A stretch of 64,000 bases of DNA. Origin: Jongsikchunia kroppenstedtii DSM 45133. Lineage in GTDB: Bacteria; Actinomycetota; Actinomycetes; Mycobacteriales; Mycobacteriaceae. The stretch spans positions 62,001 to 126,000 of the forward strand of contig NZ_AQYG01000041.1 in NCBI RefSeq assembly GCF_000380485.1. Reading direction: 5' to 3'. The notes under the pieces were generated by a model. That model did not search any database and was not told the origin of the DNA. It saw nothing but the letters and a program-made list of their open reading frames with translations. The position numbers and the translations under genes are program-made. This document shows, piece after piece, positions 18,430 to 26,727 of the stretch. Position 1 is the stretch's first letter, and each line of letters starts with the position of its first letter.

Positions 18430-18501
18430 GACGAGAGCGACGTCACTCGGGCATCGCGGGCACGGACACTTCCGCAGTCGTAGATGGTAGTTTCGGCAGC
18501 T

Positions 18502-18702
18502 ATGACCAAGCAGCGCCTCATCGCCGGAGCGATCGCCGGGATCCTCGGCGTGATCGTGGCCATCGCTGCGGTCTTCTTGATCGGTGCCATCGCGTCCAAT
18601 AGCAGCCCGGCCACCAATCAGATCAAGTTCGATCCGAAGAACGGCGCCCTGCAGGGCACGGTCCAGTACGGCACTCGCACCAATCCCGGGGTCAACAGCT
18701 GA
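18502..18702 (+). CDS. Small membrane/secreted protein upstream of aftD (DUF2613-like)
   Basis: 66 residues with one N-terminal hydrophobic helix (LIAGAIAGILGVIVAIAAVFLIGA, about residues 6-29) and a short exported tail with NQIKFDPKNGALQGTVQYG. ATG 18502 is taken as the start because it gives a typical K-R-L plus hydrophobic signal. It is the counterpart of the small gene Rv0236A that precedes aftD in mycobacteria. The aftD start is 14 bp after its stop, so the two form an operon and the protein may act with AftD. No catalytic motif is present. Confidence 0.82.
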   Translation: MTKQRLIAGAIAGILGVIVAIAAVFLIGAIASNSSPATNQIKFDPKNGALQGTVQYGTRTNPGVNS

Positions 18703-18716
18703 CGCAGGCTCTGGGC

Positions 18717-21700
18717 GTGCCGCAGCGGCTCACCCGCAACGGCTCGCTGATCGCCGCCGCCGTCGCACTCCTTCTCGCGTTCGGCCAATCCTTCGGAGAC
18801 ATCGCCGCCGATACCAAACTCGATCTGACGGCCGATCCGGCCCGCTTCCTGGGCCGTGCCGCGCATCTGTGGTCGTCGCAGGCACCGCTGGGCCAGGTGC
18901 AAAACCAGGCCTACGGCTACTTCTTTCCCCACGGCACCTGGTTCCTGATCGGGCATTGGCTGCACATCCCGCCGTGGATCACCCAGCGGCTCTGGTGGGC
19001 GCTGCTGCTGTGGGTCGGCTTCGTCGGCCTGGTTCGGGTCGCCGAGGCTCTGGCCATCGGCAGCCCGGCCTCCCGCATCATCGCGGGGGCCGCGTTCGCC
19101 CTGAGCCCGCGGGTGCTGACGACGTTGGGCGCCATCTCGTCGGAGACCCTGCCGATGATGCTGGCGCCGTGGGCGCTGCTGCCGGTGGTACAAGCCCTGA
19201 ACTCTGCCGAGGTCCGCGCCGGGCCGCGGCAACTGGCACTGCGATCGGCATGCGCGGTAGCAATGATGGGTGCGGTGAACGCCGCGGCCACGGCGGCGGC
19301 GGCTGGCGTCGCGGTCCTGTGGTTCCTGCTGCACCGTCCGTGCCGCCGCTGGGCGTCGTTCGGCGGCTGGTGGCTGCTCGGCGGTGTGCTCGCCTGCCTG
19401 TGGTGGAGCGTGCCGCTGCTGATCCTGTCCCGGGTCAGTCCACCGTTCCTCGACTACATCGAGTCGTCCCACACCACCACCGAATGGACCTCGCTCACCG
19501 AGATCCTGCGCGGCACCAGCAACTGGACGCCCTTCGTCTCCGATGAGCGGGTCGCCGGCGTGGCGCTCGTCAGTCAGCCGTTCGCCGTCCTCTGCACGGG
19601 TGCGGTCGCGGCGGCCGGTCTCGCCGGTCTCACCATGCGGCGCATGCCTTTCCGGGGGCGGCTCCTGGTGCTGCTGATGGTCGGCGTCGTGCTGATCGGG
19701 ATCGGCTACGCCGGTTCCTTCGGCTCGCCGATCTCCGGGCCGATCCGCGATTTCCTCGACGGCTCCGGTGCGGCACTGCGGAACGTGCACAAGTTCGACC
19801 CGCTGATCCGCCTGCCGCTCGCCCTCGGGATCGCCCACCTGCTCGGCCGACTTCGCCTGCGGCGCGGCGCATTGGCCCATCCGGAGCGAGATCCGGCGGC
19901 CGCCGGCGCGATGGCCGTGGTCGTCGCGCTGCTCGGCGCCAGCTCGATGGCCTGGGCCGGCAATCTGGCCCCGACCGGGACCTACCGGGCGATCCCGGAC
20001 TACTGGCCGCAGACCGCCCGCTGGCTCGATGCGCATGCCGGCTCCCGCGAGCATCCCAATCGCGCCCTCGTGGTGCCCGGATCGCCGTTCGCCAGCCAGA
20101 TCTGGGGATTGACCCGCGACGAGCCGCTGCAGGGACTCGCGAAAACCCCCTGGGCCGTTCGGGATGCGATTCCGCTGACCCCGCCGGCCGCCATCCGCGC
20201 GCTGGATACGGTGCAGCGCAACATTGCCGACGGCCTGGCCACCCCCGACCTCGCGACGACGCTGGCCGCACAGGGCATTCGATACGTCGTGCTGCGGGCC
20301 GACCTCGATCCGCAGACCTCCCGATCCACCCGACCGCTGCTCGCACAGCAGGCCATCGCCGGATCACCGGGACTCACCCGGGTCGCCGAGTTCGGCGACC
20401 CGGTCGGCCCGCACTATGTGCGGGATGTCGTCGGCGATGATGGGCTGCGACCGAGACTTCCTGCGGTACAGATCTTCTCGGTGGATGCCCCGACCGACTT
20501 CGACGGCACCGGGCCGTCGTTGGTCACGCTGTCCGAGATGCCGCGCATCGCCGGCGGGCCCGAGGCGGCGGTCGGCGGGCCGGCGATCCTGGATGCCGAC
20601 GCGCGCCGCGCCGGACTGCCCGCCGCGCCGACGATCGCCACCGACACCCCCACCGACCGCGAGGTCGATTTCGGGCGGGTGGACGACCACAGCTCGGCGA
20701 TCCGGGCGTCGGGCGATCCCCGCTCGACGCAGAACGCGGCCGCCGATTACCCGGTCGACGGCGCCGAGCTGACCACCGGGCAGTGGCTGGTGGACGGACA
20801 GCCCGGCCAGCTACGCGTCGATGCCTCCGGGTCCGCCTCGGATGCAACGCAATTGGGCCAGTCGGCGCCGGCGAGCTCGCCGGCGGCGGTGTTCGACGGC
20901 GACGCCGGCACCTCGTGGGTCAGCAGCGGACTCGACGCCGCCGTCGGCCAATGGCTCCGGCTGCGTTTCGCGACGCCCCGCGACAACCTCGGCGTGACGC
21001 TGACGGTCGGCAAAGCGCTCGGCCCCGGCGTGACCCGCGTGCTGGTCAGCACCGAAACCGGGTCCACCGTCCAGTCCGTCACCCCCGACCGCCCGACGAG
21101 CATCCTCACCCCGTCCGGCGCGACCCGCTGGCTCACGATTCAGGCGCTCGCCACCAGCAACGGATCGGCCGGCAATCAGTTCGCCATCGCCGAGCTCGGC
21201 CTGTACGACGCGCAGACCGGAACACCGATCACCGTCCGTCATCGCACCGTGCTGCCGGAGCTGCCGGCCGGAACCACGGTGACGGGTTGGCAACTGCGTC
21301 AGGAATTTCCGGGACGATCGGCCTGCGTCGCATCACCGAGCCCGCGCGCCCCGAACGCCGTCACCTATTGCTCCGATGCGCTTTCACTCTCGGCCGAGGA
21401 GCCGTCGGCCTTCGATCGGGTGCTCTCCGTGCCGTCGCCGACCGCCGTCACCCCGACCGTGTCCCTGCTGCCGAAACCGGGCACCGCGCTCACCGCGCTG
21501 CTCGATCAGCCCGGCGTCGTCACCGCGACCGGAGGTTCCTCGATCACCGATCCGCGCGGCAATGCCAACGCGGCGGTCGACGGCGACCCCGGAACCAGTT
21601 GGACCGCATCACCATCGTCGAGCCGCCCCGGCGCGCCCGCACCCACGCTGCAGCTCACGCTGCCTGGGCCGACCGAGGTGCGCGCGCTGCGGGTGACCCC

Positions 21701-22910
21701 GCCGCGCACGCAGTATCCGGCGCACCCCACCCTGATCGGGATCGACCTGGGCACCGGCCGGCAGGTCCGGCCCGTCAACGCAGACGGCACCGTCACCCTC
21801 GACCCGGCCGTCACCGACCACATCACCATCTCGGTGCTGCGGCACGACAGCCTGCTCGACGTGAACAGTCTCGGGTTCGCCGCTGACGCCCCGACCGGCA
21901 TCGGCGAGATCAGTGTCATCGGACCCGACGGCCCTTTGCCTGCCCCGAACCCCCAAGCTCCCGTGACCATCTCCTGCGACGACGGGCCGAGTCTCAGCAT
22001 CGCCGGACGCGTCGTGAAGATGTCGCTGACCACCACGCGGGCCGCGCTGCTGGCCGGCGAACCGGTGCAGGCCACGGTGTGCGACCCCGCGCCCATCCAG
22101 CTGCCGACGGGTGAGCAGGAGCTGGTCGTCGATCCGGGCGGGGCGTTCATCGTCGATCGGGTCGGCCTGGCACCACCTGGCCCGGCTCCCGTCGCCGCCG
22201 TCGCGCAGCCGGCGCAGACGCCGAAGTGGGGACCGGCGCATCGCACCGTGACAGTGCCCGCCGCGGCCGGCGACCGGGTGCTGGTGATCCCGGAGAGCGT
22301 GAACCCCGGCTGGCGGGCAACGCTCGACGGAAAGGCCTTGCGGCCGTTGACCGTCAGCGGATGGCAGCAGGGCTGGATCATCCCGGCCGGATCGAGCGGG
22401 ACGGTGCACCTCGACTACCGTTACGACTCGGCGTATCGCTGGGCGCTATTCGGTGGCCTCGGGCTGGTGGCCGTGCTGGTCGCGCTGGCTTTCATCCCGG
22501 CCCGCCGCCGCGCCGGCCCGGTCGCCACTCCCTGGGCCGGACCGGTCACCGGTTCCGTCGCCGCCGCGGTCGCGCTGTGGCTGCTCACCGGATGGGGCGT
22601 CGTCATCGCCGGGGCGGCCGCGGCCGGTATCGTCTGGTCAGTGCGGCGAATGACCCGGTCCGCCAATGCTTTCGGCCGTGTCCTCGTCGTGACCTCGACC
22701 GCACTACTCATGGTCGCGACGGCCGGCCTGGCCCGCGGCCCGTGGCACTCGTCGGCCGGCTATTCCGGTTGGGACGGCTGGATCCAGGCATTCGCGGGGA
22801 CGGCGCTCGCCGTCACGGTGACGGCCGCCGTCGTCGAAGAAGTCGCGGCACGACGCGCGGATTCCCGGCGCCGCAACCAGTCTCGCGTCGGCGATTCGAT
22901 CCACGAATAG
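18717..22910 (+). CDS. aftD: Arabinofuranosyltransferase AftD
   Basis: 1397 residues, close to the 1400 of mycobacterial AftD. The N-terminal part (about 1-430) is a multi-pass GT-C membrane domain with the acidic first loop SFGDIAADTKLDLTADPARF. A very large periplasmic part contains discoidin/carbohydrate-binding-like repeats (DGDAGTSWVSSG about residue 735 and DGDPGTSWTASPS about 955, the F5/8-type-C signature). The C-terminus has four or so further TM helices. It adds alpha-D-arabinofuranose from decaprenyl-phosphoarabinose to arabinogalactan/lipoarabinomannan. The start is GTG 18717. Its last 151 bp overlap the antisense end of the acyltransferase gene. Confidence 0.93.
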   Translation: MPQRLTRNGSLIAAAVALLLAFGQSFGDIAADTKLDLTADPARFLGRAAHLWSSQAPLGQVQNQAYGYFFPHGTWFLIGHWLHIPPWITQRLWWALLLWVGFVGLVRVAEALAIGSPASRIIAGAAFALSPRVLTTLGAISSETLPMMLAPWALLPVVQALNSAEVRAGPRQLALRSACAVAMMGAVNAAATAAAAGVAVLWFLLHRPCRRWASFGGWWLLGGVLACLWWSVPLLILSRVSPPFLDYIESSHTTTEWTSLTEILRGTSNWTPFVSDERVAGVALVSQPFAVLCTGAVAAAGLAGLTMRRMPFRGRLLVLLMVGVVLIGIGYAGSFGSPISGPIRDFLDGSGAALRNVHKFDPLIRLPLALGIAHLLGRLRLRRGALAHPERDPAAAGAMAVVVALLGASSMAWAGNLAPTGTYRAIPDYWPQTARWLDAHAGSREHPNRALVVPGSPFASQIWGLTRDEPLQGLAKTPWAVRDAIPLTPPAAIRALDTVQRNIADGLATPDLATTLAAQGIRYVVLRADLDPQTSRSTRPLLAQQAIAGSPGLTRVAEFGDPVGPHYVRDVVGDDGLRPRLPAVQIFSVDAPTDFDGTGPSLVTLSEMPRIAGGPEAAVGGPAILDADARRAGLPAAPTIATDTPTDREVDFGRVDDHSSAIRASGDPRSTQNAAADYPVDGAELTTGQWLVDGQPGQLRVDASGSASDATQLGQSAPASSPAAVFDGDAGTSWVSSGLDAAVGQWLRLRFATPRDNLGVTLTVGKALGPGVTRVLVSTETGSTVQSVTPDRPTSILTPSGATRWLTIQALATSNGSAGNQFAIAELGLYDAQTGTPITVRHRTVLPELPAGTTVTGWQLRQEFPGRSACVASPSPRAPNAVTYCSDALSLSAEEPSAFDRVLSVPSPTAVTPTVSLLPKPGTALTALLDQPGVVTATGGSSITDPRGNANAAVDGDPGTSWTASPSSSRPGAPAPTLQLTLPGPTEVRALRVTPPRTQYPAHPTLIGIDLGTGRQVRPVNADGTVTLDPAVTDHITISVLRHDSLLDVNSLGFAADAPTGIGEISVIGPDGPLPAPNPQAPVTISCDDGPSLSIAGRVVKMSLTTTRAALLAGEPVQATVCDPAPIQLPTGEQELVVDPGGAFIVDRVGLAPPGPAPVAAVAQPAQTPKWGPAHRTVTVPAAAGDRVLVIPESVNPGWRATLDGKALRPLTVSGWQQGWIIPAGSSGTVHLDYRYDSAYRWALFGGLGLVAVLVALAFIPARRRAGPVATPWAGPVTGSVAAAVALWLLTGWGVVIAGAAAAGIVWSVRRMTRSANAFGRVLVVTSTALLMVATAGLARGPWHSSAGYSGWDGWIQAFAGTALAVTVTAAVVEEVAARRADSRRRNQSRVGDSIHE

Positions 22911-24034
22911 CTGACGGCCGAAACCACCACGGTCCCAGCGACGGTCAGCAGCCACACCGACAGCATCGACCCCGAGAACGGGACGATGCCGAAGGCCGGG
23001 AAGACGGCCTCCAGAATCACCAGATGCCAGATGAAGATGCCGTATGACCATCGGCCGAGGGCCTGCAGCGGCCCGCTGGTGAGCAGCCGATCCGAGAGCC
23101 GGTCGCGACTCGGCGCGGTGAACACCAACGGCGCCAACACCGCGAACCCCAGCACCGCACCGAGCGCGGTCTTGACGGTGTACTGCCCGGCGGTCACCGC
23201 GACCAGCCCGGTCGGGCCGGCGAGATGAGTACACGACAGCGCGAACATCAGCAGCGCCAACGGCCACATGACCCAGCGGGCGGCGAACCAGCGGAACGCG
23301 CGGCTGTTCACACTCGGCCCGCTCGCTGCGCTCCCGGCGCCGGACGCGCATAGCTCCGCGAGCAGCATTCCCGCGATGAACCAGGGCAGCAGGCCCGGCA
23401 GCCAGTTCTTCGGCTCCACGCCGGCGGCGACCGGCAGCCGGTCCGCGATCGCACCCCACCCGAGCGCCACCACCGCGACCGTCAACAGGATCGGAATGCG
23501 CCACCGGCGGGTGCCGCCACGCAGCCGGCACAGCATCCAGCCGATGAGCGGCAGCACCAGATAGAAGGCCACCTCCACCGAGAGGCTCCACATCTGCGTC
23601 AGCCCGGCGGTCAACGACAGCGGCACGAACACCTGCGTCAGCGACAGATTCGCCAGCCAGACCGAGGCGGACGCACCCCGGGCCTCCGGCAGCAGCGTCA
23701 GCACCACCACGACGACCACGACATAGGCCGGCCAGATCCGCAGCACGCGATGGCGCAGATAGCGGCCGACCGCGGGACCCGGTCCGCCGTCCGCGGCCGC
23801 GAATGCATGCGGCCGCCACAGCAGAAACCCCGACAGCGCGAAGAACAGAGCCACGGCCATATCGAAGCGGCCCCACACCGGTCCCGGGAACGTCGACCGC
23901 ACCGAGCCGGTCTGGAATGCCACGTGCGTCGTCAGCACTCCGATCGCCGCGAGCGCACGCACCCCCTCCAGCGCCGGCTGAAATCCTCGTCCGAGGTCCC
24001 CGGCTCTGGTGACTTGCGGCTGCAGGACGGACAT
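22760..24034 (-). CDS. Acyltransferase-3 family membrane protein
   Basis: 424 residues, about ten TM helices, with the family features: the N-terminal PALEGVRALAAIGVLTTHVAF (conserved R and H) in pieces near residue 22, FFALSGFLLWRPH, the MWSLSVEVAFYLVLPL motif, and YGIFIWHLVILEAVFP near the C-terminus. It probably O-acylates a cell-envelope polysaccharide or lipid during or after export. ATG 24034 (MSVLQPQ) starts just before the domain; upstream codons read into the DUF3068 promoter region. It occupies the position of Rv0228 in the conserved envelope cluster. Its 3' end overlaps aftD by 151 bp. Confidence 0.88.
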   Translation of the reverse strand: MSVLQPQVTRAGDLGRGFQPALEGVRALAAIGVLTTHVAFQTGSVRSTFPGPVWGRFDMAVALFFALSGFLLWRPHAFAAADGGPGPAVGRYLRHRVLRIWPAYVVVVVVVLTLLPEARGASASVWLANLSLTQVFVPLSLTAGLTQMWSLSVEVAFYLVLPLIGWMLCRLRGGTRRWRIPILLTVAVVALGWGAIADRLPVAAGVEPKNWLPGLLPWFIAGMLLAELCASGAGSAASGPSVNSRAFRWFAARWVMWPLALLMFALSCTHLAGPTGLVAVTAGQYTVKTALGAVLGFAVLAPLVFTAPSRDRLSDRLLTSGPLQALGRWSYGIFIWHLVILEAVFPAFGIVPFSGSMLSVWLLTVAGTVVVSAVSYSWIESPTRDWLRRRESARRAATSSTTAAVTVTASAVPANAWIQPSQPE

Positions 24035-24113
24035 CGGCGCCAAATCTACTGTTAGTCTCGCCCTCGGGGTACTGGGACGACGAGAAATACTCGGGCGACA
24101 AAGGAGATGATGG

Positions 24114-25685
24114 ATGGCCGCGCGGCTGACAGGGAAAGACCTGCTGGGTCCGGTCGTCATCTTCGTCGGCGCGGCGCTGGTCATCGCGGCGCTGGCGCTG
24201 CCCTTCTATTTGGTCGGCACACTCAAGAAGGCCCCGACCGACACCGATGTGACGATCGTCGCGCCCACGGTGTCGGCCGACAGCTCGGTCAACCCGATGC
24301 CCGCGACCATCTTGAACCCGTGCTCGATGAACACGGCCAAGCCTGAGGTGGACGAGGCGCACCTGACCCGTCAGCAGCGTCTACTTGTCACCAAGCCCGC
24401 CAACTCCGACGTCCTCACCTATCAGTCGGGCAGCACGATCCTGATCGACCAGATCAAGACGGCCGCCGGAACCCAGACGCTGGACCAGTCCAACGCCTAC
24501 GCCGGATGCCCGGCCCCGCTCGTCACCGCGGCCGTCGACATGCTGACGGTGAACCGCAAGACCGGTCGTCCGTCGACCGCCAGCGGCGGACAGTCGCAGC
24601 TGCAGGTCGAGCCGAGCCTGCCCGGTCAGCCGGCCAAGGCCATCCAGATCAAGGACCGCCAGGGCCAGCAGTACCGATTCCCGTTCGGCACCAAGAAGAG
24701 CAACGACTACACCTTCTACGACCTGGATACCCGCACCAACAACCCGCTGAAGTACGTCGATTCCAGCGACATCAGCGGCGTCAACGTCTACCACTTCACC
24801 CAGCAGGTGCCCGACGTCGATCTGACCACGATCAACGGTGAGGGCTTCGAGCCGCCGCGCGGCACGCTGCTGCAGAAGCCGGCGTCGTGGTACGGCCCGG
24901 TCCCGCGCGGCACCGACCCGAAGCAGGAACTCACGTCGCACCTGTGGGAAACGACCACCCGCGACGTGTGGGTCGACCCGGACAGCGGCACGATCATCAA
25001 CATGCGTGAGCACGTGACGCAGTACTTCAAGTTCGCCGACCTGCCCGACAACGCGCCGGCCGCGCTCAAGGACTTCAAGCTCACCAACCTGGACGGCACG
25101 TTCGCCTACAACCAGGAGACGCAGCAGACGCTGGCGTCCTCGGCGAAGAAGTCCATGGACCGAATCCACCTGTGGGGCCGGCTCATGCCGATCGTCTTCG
25201 GCGTGATCGGTCTGATCGCACTGGTCCTCGGCATCTGGCTGACGCTGCGCCCACAACCGGAGCGCGCGCAGCCGACCGACGACGACGGTCCGTCCGACCT
25301 GGGCGCCATCTGGGGCGAAGAGTCGCCGCCGCCGGCGGGACCGGAAACCCCGGACGGCCCGACGACCGACCGCGTGCCGCTATTCCCGGACCAATCCGCC
25401 GCGACGACGCAGCAGTTCGCCGTGCCGCAGCCCGGCACCGAGCCGGGACCGGATGTCGCAGGGCAGCCGGACGATCGGACTCGGGCCATGCCGGCTATGG
25501 ACAATCCGACTGCGCCGCAACAGGTTCCGCCGCAGCAATTCCCGCAGCAGCCGAGCTCGGAGCCGCAGACCCACGGCCATCACGAATGGGCGCCGCCGAA
25601 TCAGCAGTCGCAGCCCGACCAGTGGGGCTGGTCGGAGCCGCCGCGGGCCGATCCGCGTCGCGTCGACCCCCCGCAAAACGACTGA
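24114..25685 (+). CDS. DUF3068 (PorA-family-like) membrane-anchored protein
   Basis: 523 residues. There is a TM helix near the N-terminus (LLGPVVIFVGAALVIAALAL), a large extracytoplasmic domain with features such as NAYAGCPAP, FPFGTKKSNDYTFYDL and REHVTQYFKF, then a second TM helix (about residues 362-382, VFGVIGLIALVLGIWL). A Pro/Gln-rich cytoplasmic tail of about 130 residues contains QQVPPQQFPQQPSSEP. The core fits DUF3068, the family of Rv0227c. AAAGGAG precedes the start. It is divergent from the acyltransferase; function is unknown, and the envelope context suggests a role in surface glycolipid assembly or transport. Confidence 0.85.
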   Translation: MAARLTGKDLLGPVVIFVGAALVIAALALPFYLVGTLKKAPTDTDVTIVAPTVSADSSVNPMPATILNPCSMNTAKPEVDEAHLTRQQRLLVTKPANSDVLTYQSGSTILIDQIKTAAGTQTLDQSNAYAGCPAPLVTAAVDMLTVNRKTGRPSTASGGQSQLQVEPSLPGQPAKAIQIKDRQGQQYRFPFGTKKSNDYTFYDLDTRTNNPLKYVDSSDISGVNVYHFTQQVPDVDLTTINGEGFEPPRGTLLQKPASWYGPVPRGTDPKQELTSHLWETTTRDVWVDPDSGTIINMREHVTQYFKFADLPDNAPAALKDFKLTNLDGTFAYNQETQQTLASSAKKSMDRIHLWGRLMPIVFGVIGLIALVLGIWLTLRPQPERAQPTDDDGPSDLGAIWGEESPPPAGPETPDGPTTDRVPLFPDQSAATTQQFAVPQPGTEPGPDVAGQPDDRTRAMPAMDNPTAPQQVPPQQFPQQPSSEPQTHGHHEWAPPNQQSQPDQWGWSEPPRADPRRVDPPQND

Positions 25686-25696
25686 CTTCGGTTCGG

Positions 25697-25771
25697 CCCT
25701 GAAACCCTGACCAGAGCGGCAACAGAACCGCTATACGGCGATCAGTCGGCGCTCCAGTCAGGTTTTCAGGG
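25697..25771. repeat. 75-bp palindromic element, copy A (overlaps a stop codon)
   Basis: Starts CCCTGAAACCCTGACCAGAG and ends GTCAGGTTTTCAGGG. The outer 22 bases of each end are near-complementary, so the unit folds as a long hairpin. Copy B at 26653-26727 has the same length and differs at three positions. In copy A the stem carries two extra mismatches (CGCTCCAGTC against CTGACCAGAGCG). It contains the stop codon of the minus-strand gene 25758-26579, whose last codons CTG AAA ACC TGA come from the element. Confidence 0.85.
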
Positions 25772-26579
25772 AAGAAGCCAGGTGGTCGCCACGATGAATG
25801 ATCGCCAGAATGTCGGCCATCGCATCCTCCCAGCCGAAGAGCACGTCCTCATAGGTCAGTCGCACGACCAGATAACCCTTGGCCACCGCCCGCCGATCCC
25901 GTCGGCGATCGTCGGCGTAGTTCGCCCGCGAGGTGTGGTGCTCGACGCTGTCGCATTCGATGATCAATCGATCACCGATCAGAAGATCGACTCGCCCGAC
26001 ACCCGGTATGTACACCTGAATCTGTAGATGAATCCGACGGCTCTGAAATCGCAAGCGCGCCATCGTCTCCGTACCGCTCTCGGCTCGCCGGTCGCATCTA
26101 CCCAGCAGCTCGCGGACGCGGACAGGCGCGACCGACAGCTCGCCGCGCAGATCGGCGAGCTCGGCCAACTTCTTGTTGATGATCGAGTCGGCCACAACGA
26201 CCAACGACTCGTCCGGTAGACATCGTGCGGCACAACCGAATGCGGCGAGCACCGAGTCGACCGCGCCATCGACCGGAGGGCTCGCGCCGTAACCGTGGCA
26301 CGACTTGCTGTCCAGTCGGTACCGCGGAACCCGCCAATGCTGCCTGCTGTCCGGCGGCACCCACGCGCCGTGCCACTTGAGGGCCGACACACACGAGAGC
26401 ACCCCGCCACGGCGAACCGCGTCCACGACTGACCGGTCCGCGGCAGGCACTGCGTACCAGCCTTGTCGGATCGCGGCGAGCTCTCCATTCGCCACCGCCT
26501 TCCTGATCTGCCAGTCGGTCAAGCCATTTGCGCGCAGCTCCGCCGTTCGCACCACTCCGGTTCGCCCGTTCATCCACAC
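25758..26579 (-). CDS. AbiEi-like N-terminal domain plus DUF559 (Vsr/restriction-like) protein
   Basis: 273 residues. The N-terminal winged-helix resembles the AbiEi antitoxin-type domain (RTAELRANGLTDWQIRKAV, then GELAAIRQGWYAVP). The C-terminal DUF559 domain, of the Vsr/PD-(D/E)xK nuclease superfamily, has VDLLIGDRLIIECDSVEHHT...DDRRRDRRAVAKGYLVVRLTYEDV, with D, E and the later basic segment in the order expected for a nuclease. Such genes are common stand-alone accessory genes in actinobacteria. It lies between two copies of a 75-bp palindromic element and interrupts the otherwise conserved envelope cluster, so it was probably acquired. A partner toxin is not visible. Confidence 0.78.
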   Translation of the reverse strand: MWMNGRTGVVRTAELRANGLTDWQIRKAVANGELAAIRQGWYAVPAADRSVVDAVRRGGVLSCVSALKWHGAWVPPDSRQHWRVPRYRLDSKSCHGYGASPPVDGAVDSVLAAFGCAARCLPDESLVVVADSIINKKLAELADLRGELSVAPVRVRELLGRCDRRAESGTETMARLRFQSRRIHLQIQVYIPGVGRVDLLIGDRLIIECDSVEHHTSRANYADDRRRDRRAVAKGYLVVRLTYEDVLFGWEDAMADILAIIHRGDHLASSLKT

Positions 26580-26652
26580 ATCGTCGGGCCGATTCGGGTG
26601 GCCGAACTACCAGAATCCGGGATCTGTGGATGGAATCGGAAAGTGTGGATAA

Positions 26653-26727
26653 CCCTGAAACCCTGACCAGAGCGGGAACAGAACCGCTATACGGCGATCA
26701 GTCGGCGCTCTGGTCAGGTTTTCAGGG
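26653..26727. repeat. 75-bp palindromic element, copy B (overlaps a stop codon)
   Basis: Same element as 25697-25771, with 72 of 75 positions identical. In this copy the end arms CTGACCAGAGCG and CGCTCTGGTCAG are exact complements, so it looks like the intact form. It supplies the last codons (CTG AAA ACC TGA) of the flippase gene ending at 26714, in the same phase as copy A does for its gene. The stem would also act as a transcription terminator for that gene. Confidence 0.87.

Noticed and set aside
22704-24362. 552-codon minus-strand frame overlapping the acyltransferase
   Set aside because: Out of frame with the acyltransferase motifs and rich in Arg/Gly; the real gene is the other frame, 22760-24034.
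26653-26727. Possible CRISPR repeat or IS terminal repeat
   Set aside because: Only two copies with a full gene between them and no spacer array; no transposase motif in the intervening gene.
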